Positions 13,619 through 22,285 of a stretch of 56,955 nucleotides of DNA are shown here, piece after piece. This stretch comes from Chromatiales bacterium (GTDB lineage Bacteria; Pseudomonadota; Gammaproteobacteria; Steroidobacterales; GCA-2729495): the NCBI GenBank assembly GCA_020831895.1, contig JAFIFS010000062.1:1-56955 (forward strand), given 5' to 3'. The notes beneath the pieces were generated by a model. That model was not told where the DNA came from, made no database searches, and saw only the letters and a program-made list of their open reading frames with translations. The position numbers and the translations under genes are program-made. Every line of letters starts with the position of its first letter. Positions within the stretch are counted from its first letter, which is position 1.

Positions 13619-14536
13619 TCAGTGGCGGATCAGCACCTTGCCGAACGGGGCGCCTTCGAGCAGGTGGGCGAACGCAGCCGGCGCCTCGCGGAAGTCGAAC
13701 TCCCGGTCGATCACCGCCGATAGCCGGTTTCTGGCACAGGCTTGGGCGAGCTCGCCCAGCATCCGAACCGAACCGTTGCTGATCGCCTTCAGCGTGAGGT
13801 TTTTCTCATACAGCCCGGGCATCCTCGGCAGCTGTTCCGGCAAGGGCGCGGTGCCGATCATCACGAGGGTCGCATTGGGCCGGCAGGCCAGCATCGACTG
13901 GTCCAGTGTCTCCCGGCCAACATTTTCCAGCACGATGTCGACACCGCCGGCAAGCCGCTGCACCGCTTCGCCCCAGGCGGGCTCGCTGCGATAGTTGACA
14001 GAGTGGGTGGCACCGAGCGCCCGCGCCTGCTCGAGCTTGCTGTCGCTGGACGAGGTCACCACCACGCTGGCCCCTGCCGTGCGCGCGAGCTGAAGGCCCC
14101 AGCTCGATGCGCCACCTGTGCCCAGCGTCAGCACGGCATAGCCCGGACTGCAGCGGGCGGCGTGGAACAGCGCATGCCAGGCGGTCAGTCCGGAGCCGGA
14201 GAGTGTCGCGGCTGTCTCATCGCTTACCTCCGGCGGCAGCACGACGACGCCCGACGCGGGCAGGATCACGTGGTCGGCCAGCCAGCCATCGATGGTACTG
14301 CCCACATCAACCCGGTAGTAGGCTGGACTCCACGCGCCGTCGGTCCAGGCAGCGAAGTGGGCGCAGGTCACCCGGTCGCCGGCTGCGATGCCGTCGACAC
14401 CCTCGCCAACCGCCATGACGGTCCCCACGCCCTCGGAGAGCGGGATCAGTTCAGGTGGCTTGTCCGCAAGAAACCAGCCGCGTGCGATCCCCAGCGCCGA
14501 GGCGGCGCTGGCGGCTATGAAGCTTCGACGGTCCAT
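13619..14536 (-). CDS. MDR-superfamily zinc-type alcohol dehydrogenase/quinone reductase, abnormal N-terminus
   Basis: From about residue 30 the 305-residue protein is a normal MDR enzyme: LIPLSEGVGTVMAVGEGV, AAGDRVTC, ETAATLSGSGLTAWHALF, the NADPH-binding LTLGTGGASSWGLQLA, GATHSVNYR and the C-terminal GAPFGKVLIRH. Family members are about 335 residues, and here roughly the first 50-60 residues of the GroES-like domain are missing. In their place is MDRRSFIAASAASALGIA, which looks like a Tat signal (RRxF plus an alanine-rich core). The true family N-terminus would have to overlap the upstream methyltransferase gene and is not present there. It may be a truncated, inactive gene or a genuine chimera. 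It follows the methyltransferase by 25 bases. Confidence 0.72.
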   Translation of the reverse strand: MDRRSFIAASAASALGIARGWFLADKPPELIPLSEGVGTVMAVGEGVDGIAAGDRVTCAHFAAWTDGAWSPAYYRVDVGSTIDGWLADHVILPASGVVVLPPEVSDETAATLSGSGLTAWHALFHAARCSPGYAVLTLGTGGASSWGLQLARTAGASVVVTSSSDSKLEQARALGATHSVNYRSEPAWGEAVQRLAGGVDIVLENVGRETLDQSMLACRPNATLVMIGTAPLPEQLPRMPGLYEKNLTLKAISNGSVRMLGELAQACARNRLSAVIDREFDFREAPAAFAHLLEGAPFGKVLIRH

Positions 14537-14561
14537 TTCCGCATGCTCTTCGGTGGATACC

Positions 14562-15308
14562 TCAGGGTAGTCGATGCGCTGGCCGGCGCGCGATCAGCCC
14601 GGCATGGGTCTTCTTCAGGCTGCCGCGCCGCGCGCCCTCGAGCCAGCGGGCCTCCTCGACGAGGAAGCCAGCAGCTTCCGCCACGCGCTCCAGGATGTCC
14701 GGGTCCAGCGGGTTGATCTGGCGACGGCGCGACTTCAGGTTTGCGGATGGCGGCAGGAAGGATGAATAGTCCTCGATGAAGCCGGGCCAGAGGTCCCCGG
14801 CGCGCTTGCGGGCCTCGTATTCGGGCCAGGCCTTGTACCACGGACCCACGTAGGGGGAGTCCGCTACCAGGAAGACGCGCCCGCCGGGCATCAGCCAGCC
14901 GAACATCTTCCCGATTACGCACTCGATCTCGTCGCCGCGCAGGAAGTGCAGCACGCGCGCCGCCAGTATTGCCGCAAAGCTCCGGTGCGGAAAATCGGCC
15001 GCCGGCATGCACGCGACGACGGTGCGCAGGCGCTCGCGCTGAGTGGATGGTGTCCGTGCCTCAAGTATCGAGAGGTGTCCCGGCTCGACATCCGCGGCGC
15101 AGACGCGCGCCCCGGCCTCGAGCGCAGCCAGCGTCGCGACGCCATAGGCACAGCCAATGTCGAGAACCTCGCCGCCAGCCTGTCCCGCCTCGGCAGCAAA
15201 CCGGGCGGAGAATGCATCCAGCGCATCGGTCATGAAGCCCGTGTCGTTGAGCGTCGGGATCATCCCGGGCATCGTTGCGGCGGGCATCCGGGGGCTGTCT
15301 GCACTCAT
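14562..15308 (-). CDS. Class I SAM-dependent methyltransferase
   Basis: The 248-residue protein has motif I VLDIGCAYGVATLAALE (about residues 48-64), the acidic end of strand 2 (CAADVEP) and a post-I region FAAILAARVLHFLRGDEIE, as in Methyltransferase-11/25-type enzymes. The C-terminal third (WYKAWPEYEARKRAGDLWPGF, NPLDPDILERVAEAAGF) is not diagnostic of a substrate. It starts at ATG 15308 and is first in a two-gene unit with the MDR reductase. The 202-base region up to 15510 separates it from the divergent pyruvate-kinase-like gene and should hold both promoters. Confidence 0.82.
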   Translation of the reverse strand: MSADSPRMPAATMPGMIPTLNDTGFMTDALDAFSARFAAEAGQAGGEVLDIGCAYGVATLAALEAGARVCAADVEPGHLSILEARTPSTQRERLRTVVACMPAADFPHRSFAAILAARVLHFLRGDEIECVIGKMFGWLMPGGRVFLVADSPYVGPWYKAWPEYEARKRAGDLWPGFIEDYSSFLPPSANLKSRRRQINPLDPDILERVAEAAGFLVEEARWLEGARRGSLKKTHAGLIARRPAHRLP

Positions 15309-15510
15309 CGATCACGCTCCGTAACCTTGCCGTATCTTCGCGCTTCCGGGCCCGATGTCCAGTCTGCCTCGCACGCCGGCATCGGGCGGCAGGACTCGCG
15401 GCCGCGACCGCCGGTAGCGCCAGGTTTCGGCTTCGTTGCGGGGCTCGTTCAATCCAGCCCCGCCTCACTGAACTCGGCTATATTCAGACCCCGTTCGACT
15501 GTCTGCGCCA

Positions 15511-17352
15511 ATGCCAGCACGTTACCAACCGCTGCTGCTCGCTGAGCTGGCCACCCGCCTGGCTGAGGTTCGTGCCAGGCTGCTCGAGTCCGAGCGCGAG
15601 CGGGCAGCCGACCTCGAGCAGGTTCCGCCTAGGGAGCGCGACAGCGCACGAAACCTGGTGCATTACCTGGCGCTGCGGCGGTTCGACCTGCGACCGCTGC
15701 AGCGCCAGCTGACGGCGCTGGGCCTCAGTTCGCTGGGGCGCTGCGAGTCCCAGGTGCTGCCCAGCGTGGACGCCGTGCTGGCTGCACTGCACCGGCTGGC
15801 CGGCCGGGACTGGTCACTGGAGACCCCAGCCGCAGGGCCACCGGCCCTGCCGGGCGATCCCGGCAATCTCGAGCGCCGGACCATCGAGCTACTGGGGCCC
15901 GCGCGGACAGGCCGGCCGTCCCGGATCATGGTGACCATGCCGTCCACGGCGGCCAGCGATCCAGGGCTGGTGGCCGGCCTGGTCGAGGCCGGCATGGATG
16001 TGGCCCGCATCAACTCGGCGCATGACGACATCACGACCTGGACCGCGATCGCCCGGCACGTGCGCGAGGCGTCCGCCCGGGCCGGGCGCCCCTGCCGGAT
16101 CCTCTTCGATCTCTCGGGCCCGAAACTGCGCACGGCCGAGTTCGGCGCCGGGGCCGCCGTGCTGCGCGTGCGGCCGCGGCGCGACACGCGCGGCCTCGTC
16201 ATCGAGCCGGGCTGGCTGCGCCTGGTGGCTGAACCTCCGGTCCCGGGAACTGCCGGCATCGTACCGGTCCTCGACCCTGACTGGCTGGCGCTGGCCAGGC
16301 CGGGTGACCTGGTCGAGGTGGAGGAGCCGGTTGGGCGCAGACGCAGGCTCGAGGTCCTGCAGGCCGGCGAGGGCGAGCTGCTCTGCACCTGTCTTCGAGG
16401 TGTCCGCCTCGAGAGTGGCCGGCCGCTGCGCCTGCTGCGCGAGGGCCGGGAAGTCGCAGTGACGAAGGTCGGGCCGCTTGCCCGGATCCCGGACCGCCTG
16501 CGCGTGTATCCGGGCGACGAGCTGCTGCTGGGCAACGAATCCCTGGCGCCGGCAGCGCCTGCGCGCGACGAGCGGGGCCGGCGGGCTGGCCCGCTCCAGG
16601 TGCCGACCACGCTGGGCAGCGCGCTGGGTCAGGTTCTGCCCGGCGACCCTGTCTGGTTCGATGACGGGCGCATCGGCGGGGTGGTGACCGAGCGTGGCCC
16701 GGGAACGCTGCGGGTGCGCATAGACAGCGCGCCAGCCGGCGGCGCCCCGCTGGGGTCGGACAAGGGCATCAACCTGCCGAACACGCGGCTCGACCTGCCG
16801 CGCCCCACGGCCCGCGACATCCACGACCTGGAGTTCGCCGTGCACTGGGCCGACATGGTCGGGTTCTCGTTCGTCGAGCAGCCTGCGGACGTGCTGCGCC
16901 TGGAAGACCTGCTGGCCGCCCGTGGTGGCGAGCACCTGGGCATCGTGCTGAAAATCGAGACCCGCCGTGCTTTCGAGGCGCTGCCGCAGCTGCTGCTGAC
17001 GGGACTGCGCTCGCCACCTCTGGGCGTGATGCTCGCCCGGGGTGACCTTGCGGTCGAGGTCGGCTTCGCCAGGCTGGCCGAAGTTCAGGAGCAGATTCTC
17101 TGGCTGTGCGAGGCGGCTCAGGTGCCCGTGATCTGGGCGACGCAGGTGCTGGAGACCCTGGCCAAGACCGGCCGGCCGACCCGCTCGGAGGTCAGCGATG
17201 CCGCAATGGCTGTCAGCGCCGAGTGCGTGATGCTGAACAAGGGCCCCTTCATTGGTGATGCGGTCAGGATGCTGGATGACGTGCTGCGCCGGATGCAGGA
17301 ACACCACAGCAAGAAGCGCTCGATGCTGCGCCGGCTCCGCAGCTTCGACTGA
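15511..17352 (+). CDS. Pyruvate kinase-like enzyme with extra N-terminal domain
   Basis: The 613-residue protein has an Arg/Leu-rich N-terminal region (about 1-125) absent from classical pyruvate kinase, then a barrel with recognisable signatures: SRIMVTMPS, GMDVARINSAHD, LFDLSGPKLRT, a long B-domain, SDKGINLPNT, the catalytic-lysine KIE motif (LKIETRRAF), MLARGDLAVE and VIWATQVLETLAKTGRPTRSEVSDAAMA. It stops soon after the barrel, so the C-terminal allosteric domain of canonical enzymes is missing. Activity on phosphoenolpyruvate is plausible, but this is a divergent subfamily and regulation must differ. It is followed 42 bases later by a D-2-hydroxyacid dehydrogenase in the same direction. 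Confidence 0.8.
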   Translation: MPARYQPLLLAELATRLAEVRARLLESERERAADLEQVPPRERDSARNLVHYLALRRFDLRPLQRQLTALGLSSLGRCESQVLPSVDAVLAALHRLAGRDWSLETPAAGPPALPGDPGNLERRTIELLGPARTGRPSRIMVTMPSTAASDPGLVAGLVEAGMDVARINSAHDDITTWTAIARHVREASARAGRPCRILFDLSGPKLRTAEFGAGAAVLRVRPRRDTRGLVIEPGWLRLVAEPPVPGTAGIVPVLDPDWLALARPGDLVEVEEPVGRRRRLEVLQAGEGELLCTCLRGVRLESGRPLRLLREGREVAVTKVGPLARIPDRLRVYPGDELLLGNESLAPAAPARDERGRRAGPLQVPTTLGSALGQVLPGDPVWFDDGRIGGVVTERGPGTLRVRIDSAPAGGAPLGSDKGINLPNTRLDLPRPTARDIHDLEFAVHWADMVGFSFVEQPADVLRLEDLLAARGGEHLGIVLKIETRRAFEALPQLLLTGLRSPPLGVMLARGDLAVEVGFARLAEVQEQILWLCEAAQVPVIWATQVLETLAKTGRPTRSEVSDAAMAVSAECVMLNKGPFIGDAVRMLDDVLRRMQEHHSKKRSMLRRLRSFD

Positions 17353-17394
17353 TCTGCAACTGGACAAGCGCCACGTCGCCTGCATCATAGGGCC

Positions 17395-18441
17395 ATGATC
17401 GAGGAAAACATCGACCAGCTGGTCAGCCGACTGGAACTGCGGGAGTTGCCATACCCCGTGCGCGAGCACCCGCTTTGGCGGCCGCCCCGGCGGATCGTCG
17501 TCTGGACCGACGCCAGCGCCCCGCTGGAGTTTTTCGCCCCGACAGCGCCCGGCGTCGAGCTGGTCGGGGTGAACGGCATGAAGCAGGCGGTGGCGGCGAT
17601 GCCGGGTGCCGACGCGGTCATCGGTGTCTGCACGAAGGAGATGTTCGGGGCCGCCGACGAGCTGCGCTGGATCCAGCTCTACCTGGCCGGCATCGGCATG
17701 GTGGCGACGATACCGGCCGTGCAGGAACGAGGCCTGCTGGTGACCAACATGCAGAGGGTCTCCGGACCCGACATCGCCGAGCACGTGATCGCGCTGCTGT
17801 TCGGACTCGCGCGCGGGCTGCACCGCTACCAGCGGGCACAGCAGCAGGGCAGCTGGCGTAACGGACTGGTGAAGATGGACCAGGTGATGCCGGTGGAGGA
17901 CGGCACGCTGCTGGTCGTGGGCCTGGGCGGTATTGGCGGCGAGGTGGCCCGGCGTGCGCGCAGCCTGGGCATGCAGGTTCTCGGCATCCGGGCAAACGGC
18001 GAACAGCCCCACCCGAACGCCCATGAAGTGGCTGGTCCGGGGCAGCTCACTGCCTTTGCGGCCAGGGCCGACGTTGTCGTCAACGCAACTCCGCTGACAC
18101 CCCTGACGGAGCAACTTTACGACGCAGCTTTCTTTTCCGCGATGCGCCGCGATGCCTTCTTCATCAATGTCGGTCGCGGGCGCAGCGTCGTGCAGCCCGC
18201 CCTCGTCGCGGCGCTTGAATCCGGCCTGATTGCCGGCGCAGCGCTCGATGTGACCGATCCCGAGCCGCTGCCAGCAGATGACTGCCTCTGGCAGATGGAA
18301 AACGTGATCGTCACGCCGCATGTCTCCGGCTTCACTGGCCGGGTGCGCGACCGCATCTACCTCGTCGCGCGCGAGAACCTGCGGCGCTATGTCTCGGGTG
18401 AGCCGCTATTGTCTCCGGTGGACCTGAAGGCGGGATACTGA
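17395..18441 (+). CDS. D-2-hydroxyacid dehydrogenase
   Basis: This NAD(P)-dependent dehydrogenase of 348 residues has the Rossmann motif VGLGGIGGEVARRA (about residues 178-191), the catalytic arginine region FFINVGRGRSVVQ, the glutamate in VTDPEPLP and the catalytic histidine in VIVTPHVSG. Such enzymes reduce 2-keto acids (glyoxylate, hydroxypyruvate, phenylpyruvate types). Being next to a pyruvate-kinase-like gene fits keto-acid metabolism, but the substrate is not readable. The last 55 bases overlap the convergent MFS gene tail to tail. Confidence 0.9.
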   Translation: MIEENIDQLVSRLELRELPYPVREHPLWRPPRRIVVWTDASAPLEFFAPTAPGVELVGVNGMKQAVAAMPGADAVIGVCTKEMFGAADELRWIQLYLAGIGMVATIPAVQERGLLVTNMQRVSGPDIAEHVIALLFGLARGLHRYQRAQQQGSWRNGLVKMDQVMPVEDGTLLVVGLGGIGGEVARRARSLGMQVLGIRANGEQPHPNAHEVAGPGQLTAFAARADVVVNATPLTPLTEQLYDAAFFSAMRRDAFFINVGRGRSVVQPALVAALESGLIAGAALDVTDPEPLPADDCLWQMENVIVTPHVSGFTGRVRDRIYLVARENLRRYVSGEPLLSPVDLKAGY

Positions 18442-19721
18442 GTCCTGTCGTCGTAGGCCTCGGCCTCGAGCATCTCCAGGGCTTCCTGCGTGGTCGGGAT
18501 CGCGGCGACGAAATGGGCCTGGTCAGCGGGAGCGACCACCTCGCTGAAACGCAGCCGCCAGGCCGAGTAGACAGCCAGGCCCGCGAATATCAGGGCGATC
18601 CAGCCGAACAAAGCCGCGGCCCCCAGCGCCGACATCACGAACCCGGCCGCGAGCGGGCCGAAGGCAGCGCCGCTCCCGAACACGAGCAGCAGGCCGCGTG
18701 TTGCCGCAAGCGCCTGGTCCGGCGTCAGAAGGTCATGCGCCCGGGCAACGCTCAGCCCATAGAGGGGAAACATGCAGGCTCCAAACAGGAAGCCCGTTGC
18801 CGCCAGCGCGCCGAACGGCGCAAGGGCTGCGAGCATGACGAGGACGCTGCTGCCAGCCGCAGCGGCGGCGACCAGCACGATCACGCGCCTGCGGTCTCTG
18901 CCATCCGAGAAGCGGCCGACCGGCAGCTGTGCCAGCATCCCGCCCACGATGGTGACGAACATGAAGAGGGCGATCTGGTTCTCGAGGTAGCCCGACTGCG
19001 CCAGGAAAACCGGTGTCATGCCCCAGAACGCGCCGCCGGTCACGCCGGCGGCGAGACAGCCTGCTGTGCCCACAGGCGAACGACGGACCAGATCGCCGAG
19101 GCTGAGTCCGGAGGCAGTCTGCAGCACGGGCGCCTCGACCCGGGCCACCGCGGTCGGTACCAGAGACAGCGCGAACAGGATCGCCACGACCGAGAACAGC
19201 GCGAAACCAGCAGGGTCGGCCGTCGTCAGCAGCAGCTGCCCGCAGGCCAGGGCGAGCAGGTTCACCACCATGTAGACGGCAAAGGTGTGTCCCCGGCGTT
19301 CCGGCAGAGTCTGTGCATTGAGCCAGCTCTCGAGGATCAGCGCGAGGCCGGCCAGGCAGATCCCCGCAATGAAGCGGAAAATTATCCAGGCGACCACGCT
19401 GACCCAGAGTGACTGCGCCAGTACGCTTGCGGTGACGACGGCCGCTAAGACGGCGAATGCGCGGATATGCCCGACCTGGCTCGCGATGTGCACGCAGGCA
19501 AAGGTCCCGGCAATGAAGCCGGCAAAATAGGCGGACATGATCAGCCCGACGCTGCCGGTCGGTATGCCTTCGATGCTCGCGCGCACCGCGGTCAGTGTGC
19601 CGAAGAGGCCCGACCCCAGCAGCAGCAGCGCGGTTGTGACCAGCAGCACGACGAGGGTCGCCTGGGCGGAGAGCAGCTGGTCGGTCGGTGGTCTGCCTCC
19701 GGCGGGGCGCAGGTCGGTCAT
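18387..19721 (-). CDS. MFS transporter (YcaD-like)
   Basis: The 444-residue polytopic protein has about 12 transmembrane segments. Features of the YcaD-type drug/solute MFS branch are visible: a SAYFAGFIAGTF segment in TM2, FRFIAGICLAGLALILESWLNAQTLPERRGHTFAVYMVVN in TM4-5, and the loop GRFSDGRDRRRVIV between TM8 and TM9. The soluble C-tail is about 50 residues. The substrate is unknown. It starts at ATG 19721, divergent from the bactofilin-like gene across 71 bases, and its end overlaps the hydroxyacid dehydrogenase gene. Confidence 0.88.
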   Translation of the reverse strand: MTDLRPAGGRPPTDQLLSAQATLVVLLVTTALLLLGSGLFGTLTAVRASIEGIPTGSVGLIMSAYFAGFIAGTFACVHIASQVGHIRAFAVLAAVVTASVLAQSLWVSVVAWIIFRFIAGICLAGLALILESWLNAQTLPERRGHTFAVYMVVNLLALACGQLLLTTADPAGFALFSVVAILFALSLVPTAVARVEAPVLQTASGLSLGDLVRRSPVGTAGCLAAGVTGGAFWGMTPVFLAQSGYLENQIALFMFVTIVGGMLAQLPVGRFSDGRDRRRVIVLVAAAAAGSSVLVMLAALAPFGALAATGFLFGACMFPLYGLSVARAHDLLTPDQALAATRGLLLVFGSGAAFGPLAAGFVMSALGAAALFGWIALIFAGLAVYSAWRLRFSEVVAPADQAHFVAAIPTTQEALEMLEAEAYDDRTQYPAFRSTGDNSGSPET

Positions 19722-19792
19722 CCCCTGACCTTAACATGGGCAATTTGGTGCATCATGGGTACGGCGGCTCATACTTGCCGCTGGGGACTGCG

Positions 19793-20932
19793 ATGCTTCA
19801 GGCAGGCAGGCTGACATTCCATCGCCCAAGCACCGGACTTGCCGCGCTGTTCGCCACTGCGGCGCTCGTGCAGCCGGCTGGTGCGGACAGTATTCTCGAG
19901 CTGGGTGCCGACCGGTTCGTGATAGCCCCCGTGGTGACGGTCACGACGCCCGTGCGCGGGGACTTGGTCGTCGCCGGGGGTACGCTGGACCTCTCTGGCG
20001 AGACCGGCGGCGACCTGGTCGCTGTCGGTGGCCACCTGCGCATCGGTAGCCCGGTGCGCCAGAACATCTACGCTGCGGGTGGGCGCATCTACCTCGATGC
20101 TCCCGTCGGGGGCAATGCGCGTATTGCCGGAGGCAGCCTGGAAATCGGGCCGCAGGGGGTCGTTGGCGGAAACCTGACCGTGGCCGGTGGTGAGCTCAAG
20201 CTGAAGGGCCGGGTGGACGGTTACCTGCAGGTGCTTGGGGGCAGGGTGTTCGTCGACGGCCCAGTCGCCGGCGATGTCCATGTCAGCGGTGGCCGCGTGG
20301 AACTGGGTCCCCGGGCGGATATCACCGGACGTCTGAGCTACGCGAGCCGCGATGAGCTATCGCGCAGCCCAGGCGCGCAAGTGCGCGGCGGAATCGAGTC
20401 GCGTCGCCTGCCGCCGCGCGCCGACTTCGCCCCGACGCCCGCGCGCGCGATGGGGGGAGCGGGTTGGCTCTGGACCCTGGGTCTCCTGTTGATCGCGGCG
20501 CTGGTGGCCGCCGTGCTTCCAGGTTTTTCCAGCCGCGCGGGCGCGACGCTGGTCCAGCGCTGGGGGCTTGCACTGGCGCTGGGTTTCATTGCCATCGTCT
20601 GCCTGCCGGTGGCGGCGCTGCTCAGCCTGCTGACGGTGGTCGGGATTCCACTGGGGATTGTTATAATGATGTCCTATCCGCCAATGCTGCTCGTGGGCTA
20701 TGTGACCGCAGGCGTCGCAGCGGGGCATGCTGTACTCCAGCGTACCGCTGCCGGGCGACCGCCCCGGGCAGGCTGGCGCATCGGGGCATCGGTCGCCGGC
20801 ATGCTCATGGTGAGCCTGCTGGGCAGGTTGCCTGGGATCGGAAGCCTGCTGCTGCTGCTTGCGCTGCTGGCCGGCTTTGGCACACTGGTTCTGCAGGCGC
20901 GGGCCAGCGGCCGTGGCAAGCCGGCCACTTGA
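19793..20932 (+). CDS. Secreted/membrane polymer-forming (bactofilin-like) protein
   Basis: The 379-residue product has a signal peptide (LAALFATAALVQPAGA), then about 150 residues of short right-handed beta-helix repeats of the polymer-forming type (VRGDLVVAGGTLDLSGETGG, VRQNIYAAGGRIYLDAPVGG, VDGYLQVLGGRVFVDGPVAG). After a linker come about four hydrophobic segments (WLWTLGLLLIAALVAAVLP, LALGFIAIVCLPVAALLSLL, IPLGIVIMMSYPPMLLVGYV, IGSLLLLLALLAGFGTLV). The helical part would be periplasmic, unlike cytoplasmic bactofilins. The start is ATG 19793 because the signal peptide follows it; 'ggggac' lies upstream. Exact function is unknown. Confidence 0.82.
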   Translation: MLQAGRLTFHRPSTGLAALFATAALVQPAGADSILELGADRFVIAPVVTVTTPVRGDLVVAGGTLDLSGETGGDLVAVGGHLRIGSPVRQNIYAAGGRIYLDAPVGGNARIAGGSLEIGPQGVVGGNLTVAGGELKLKGRVDGYLQVLGGRVFVDGPVAGDVHVSGGRVELGPRADITGRLSYASRDELSRSPGAQVRGGIESRRLPPRADFAPTPARAMGGAGWLWTLGLLLIAALVAAVLPGFSSRAGATLVQRWGLALALGFIAIVCLPVAALLSLLTVVGIPLGIVIMMSYPPMLLVGYVTAGVAAGHAVLQRTAAGRPPRAGWRIGASVAGMLMVSLLGRLPGIGSLLLLLALLAGFGTLVLQARASGRGKPAT

Positions 20933-21004
20933 CCTGGGTCAGGCAGGGCGCGGCAGGATCCGGTATCAGGTCTCCCGGGCGGGCCAGAAGGAGGACACCC
21001 GTAC

Positions 21005-22099
21005 ATGCAGCATGGTGCAGCACTCACTGTCGAGGCGGACGCGCAGAAGTCGGACACGACTGAACTCGCACTCGACGACATCCGCAGGATCGGCCTGAGG
21101 CATATCCGCGCACAGGTCCGGCCCGAGCGCTATCAACGCTCGCTGCCCCGGACGCTCGGTTGGCTGGCCATCGACCTCGGTGTCTACCTGACCTTCATCG
21201 CCGGCATTTTCCTTGTCGAGGCCTGGTGGCTCAAGCTGCTGTTCGGTCTCGGGGCCGGCTGTGCGGTGGCGATGCTGTTCGTGTGGGCGCACGATGCCGC
21301 GCATGGCGCGCTGTTCGACAACCGTCGCCTGTCCGAGCTGCTGGGTACCGTGGCGATGCTGCCCTCGCTCAACATGTACAGGCTGTGGGACCACGGCCAC
21401 AACCGTGTGCATCACGGGTTCACCTCGTACAGCCCGATCGACTGGATCTGGCGGCCCTGGACGCCGGCCGAGTATGCGGCCAGCAGCCGCTCGCAGCGCC
21501 TGCTCTACCGGCTCGAGCGCACGCCCTACCTGTGCGCGCTGCATTACCTTATCCAGGTCTGGTGGAAAGGCATGGTGCGCTTCGTACCCGAGGGCAACGA
21601 TCGGGCCGTGCGCCGCATGCGCTCGGCGCGGCTGGTCACGCTGGTATTCGCGCTCGTGTTTGGCGCACTGGCCTGGGTATTCGCTGGTGGCTTCGTCGGC
21701 CTGCTGGCGGCCGTGGTACTGCCGTTCATCGTGTTCAACTATTTCATTGCGTTGTTCGTCTTCTTGCACCATACGCACCCGGAGATCCCCTTCTTCAACC
21801 GGCGTGATGACTGGTGCCAGGGCATAGGCCAGCTTTACTGCAGCACGGTGATCCGCTGCTCCCGGCTCAGCGAGGCGCTTACGCACAACATACTGATCCA
21901 CGTGCCGCACCACGTGAGTCCCCGGATACCGTTCTACCAGCTCAAGGAGGCCTGCAGCGACCTCAAGGCGGTCTATGGCGACTACATCCACGAGTACCGT
22001 TTCAGCTGGGCCACCGTGGGCGAGATATTCCGGCGCTGCAAGCTGTACGACTTCGACACGCGCCGCTGGTACACATTCGAGGAGGCCACTGCCGGCTGA
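21005..22099 (+). CDS. Membrane fatty-acid desaturase family protein
   Basis: The 364-residue protein shows the three histidine boxes of di-iron membrane desaturases: HDAAHG (about residue 97), HNRVHH (about 133) and the distal HVPHHV (about 300), with HHTHPE before it. There are hydrophobic pairs at about 55-95 and 215-260. It presumably introduces a double bond into a lipid acyl chain or a carotenoid-like substrate. The ribosome binding site AAGGAGG lies about 10 bases before ATG 21005. It is in the same direction as the bactofilin-like gene 73 bases upstream. A 186-base gap follows. Confidence 0.9.
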   Translation: MQHGAALTVEADAQKSDTTELALDDIRRIGLRHIRAQVRPERYQRSLPRTLGWLAIDLGVYLTFIAGIFLVEAWWLKLLFGLGAGCAVAMLFVWAHDAAHGALFDNRRLSELLGTVAMLPSLNMYRLWDHGHNRVHHGFTSYSPIDWIWRPWTPAEYAASSRSQRLLYRLERTPYLCALHYLIQVWWKGMVRFVPEGNDRAVRRMRSARLVTLVFALVFGALAWVFAGGFVGLLAAVVLPFIVFNYFIALFVFLHHTHPEIPFFNRRDDWCQGIGQLYCSTVIRCSRLSEALTHNILIHVPHHVSPRIPFYQLKEACSDLKAVYGDYIHEYRFSWATVGEIFRRCKLYDFDTRRWYTFEEATAG

Positions 22100-22285
22100 A
22101 GGCCGGCCAGGCGGCGGATCACGACAAGTTTCCGGAAGATCCCGCGAAAGTTGCCGCTTCGCGGCCGCGTATCGCCATCGCGGGCGCATTCAGCCCTTTG
22201 AGCCAAGGGCGCACACTTCTGCTGTAACATTCCCGAAATATCCTCGCGGCGAGCCGTGGAGTCGGTGTCCTGACGCCCGAAACCC

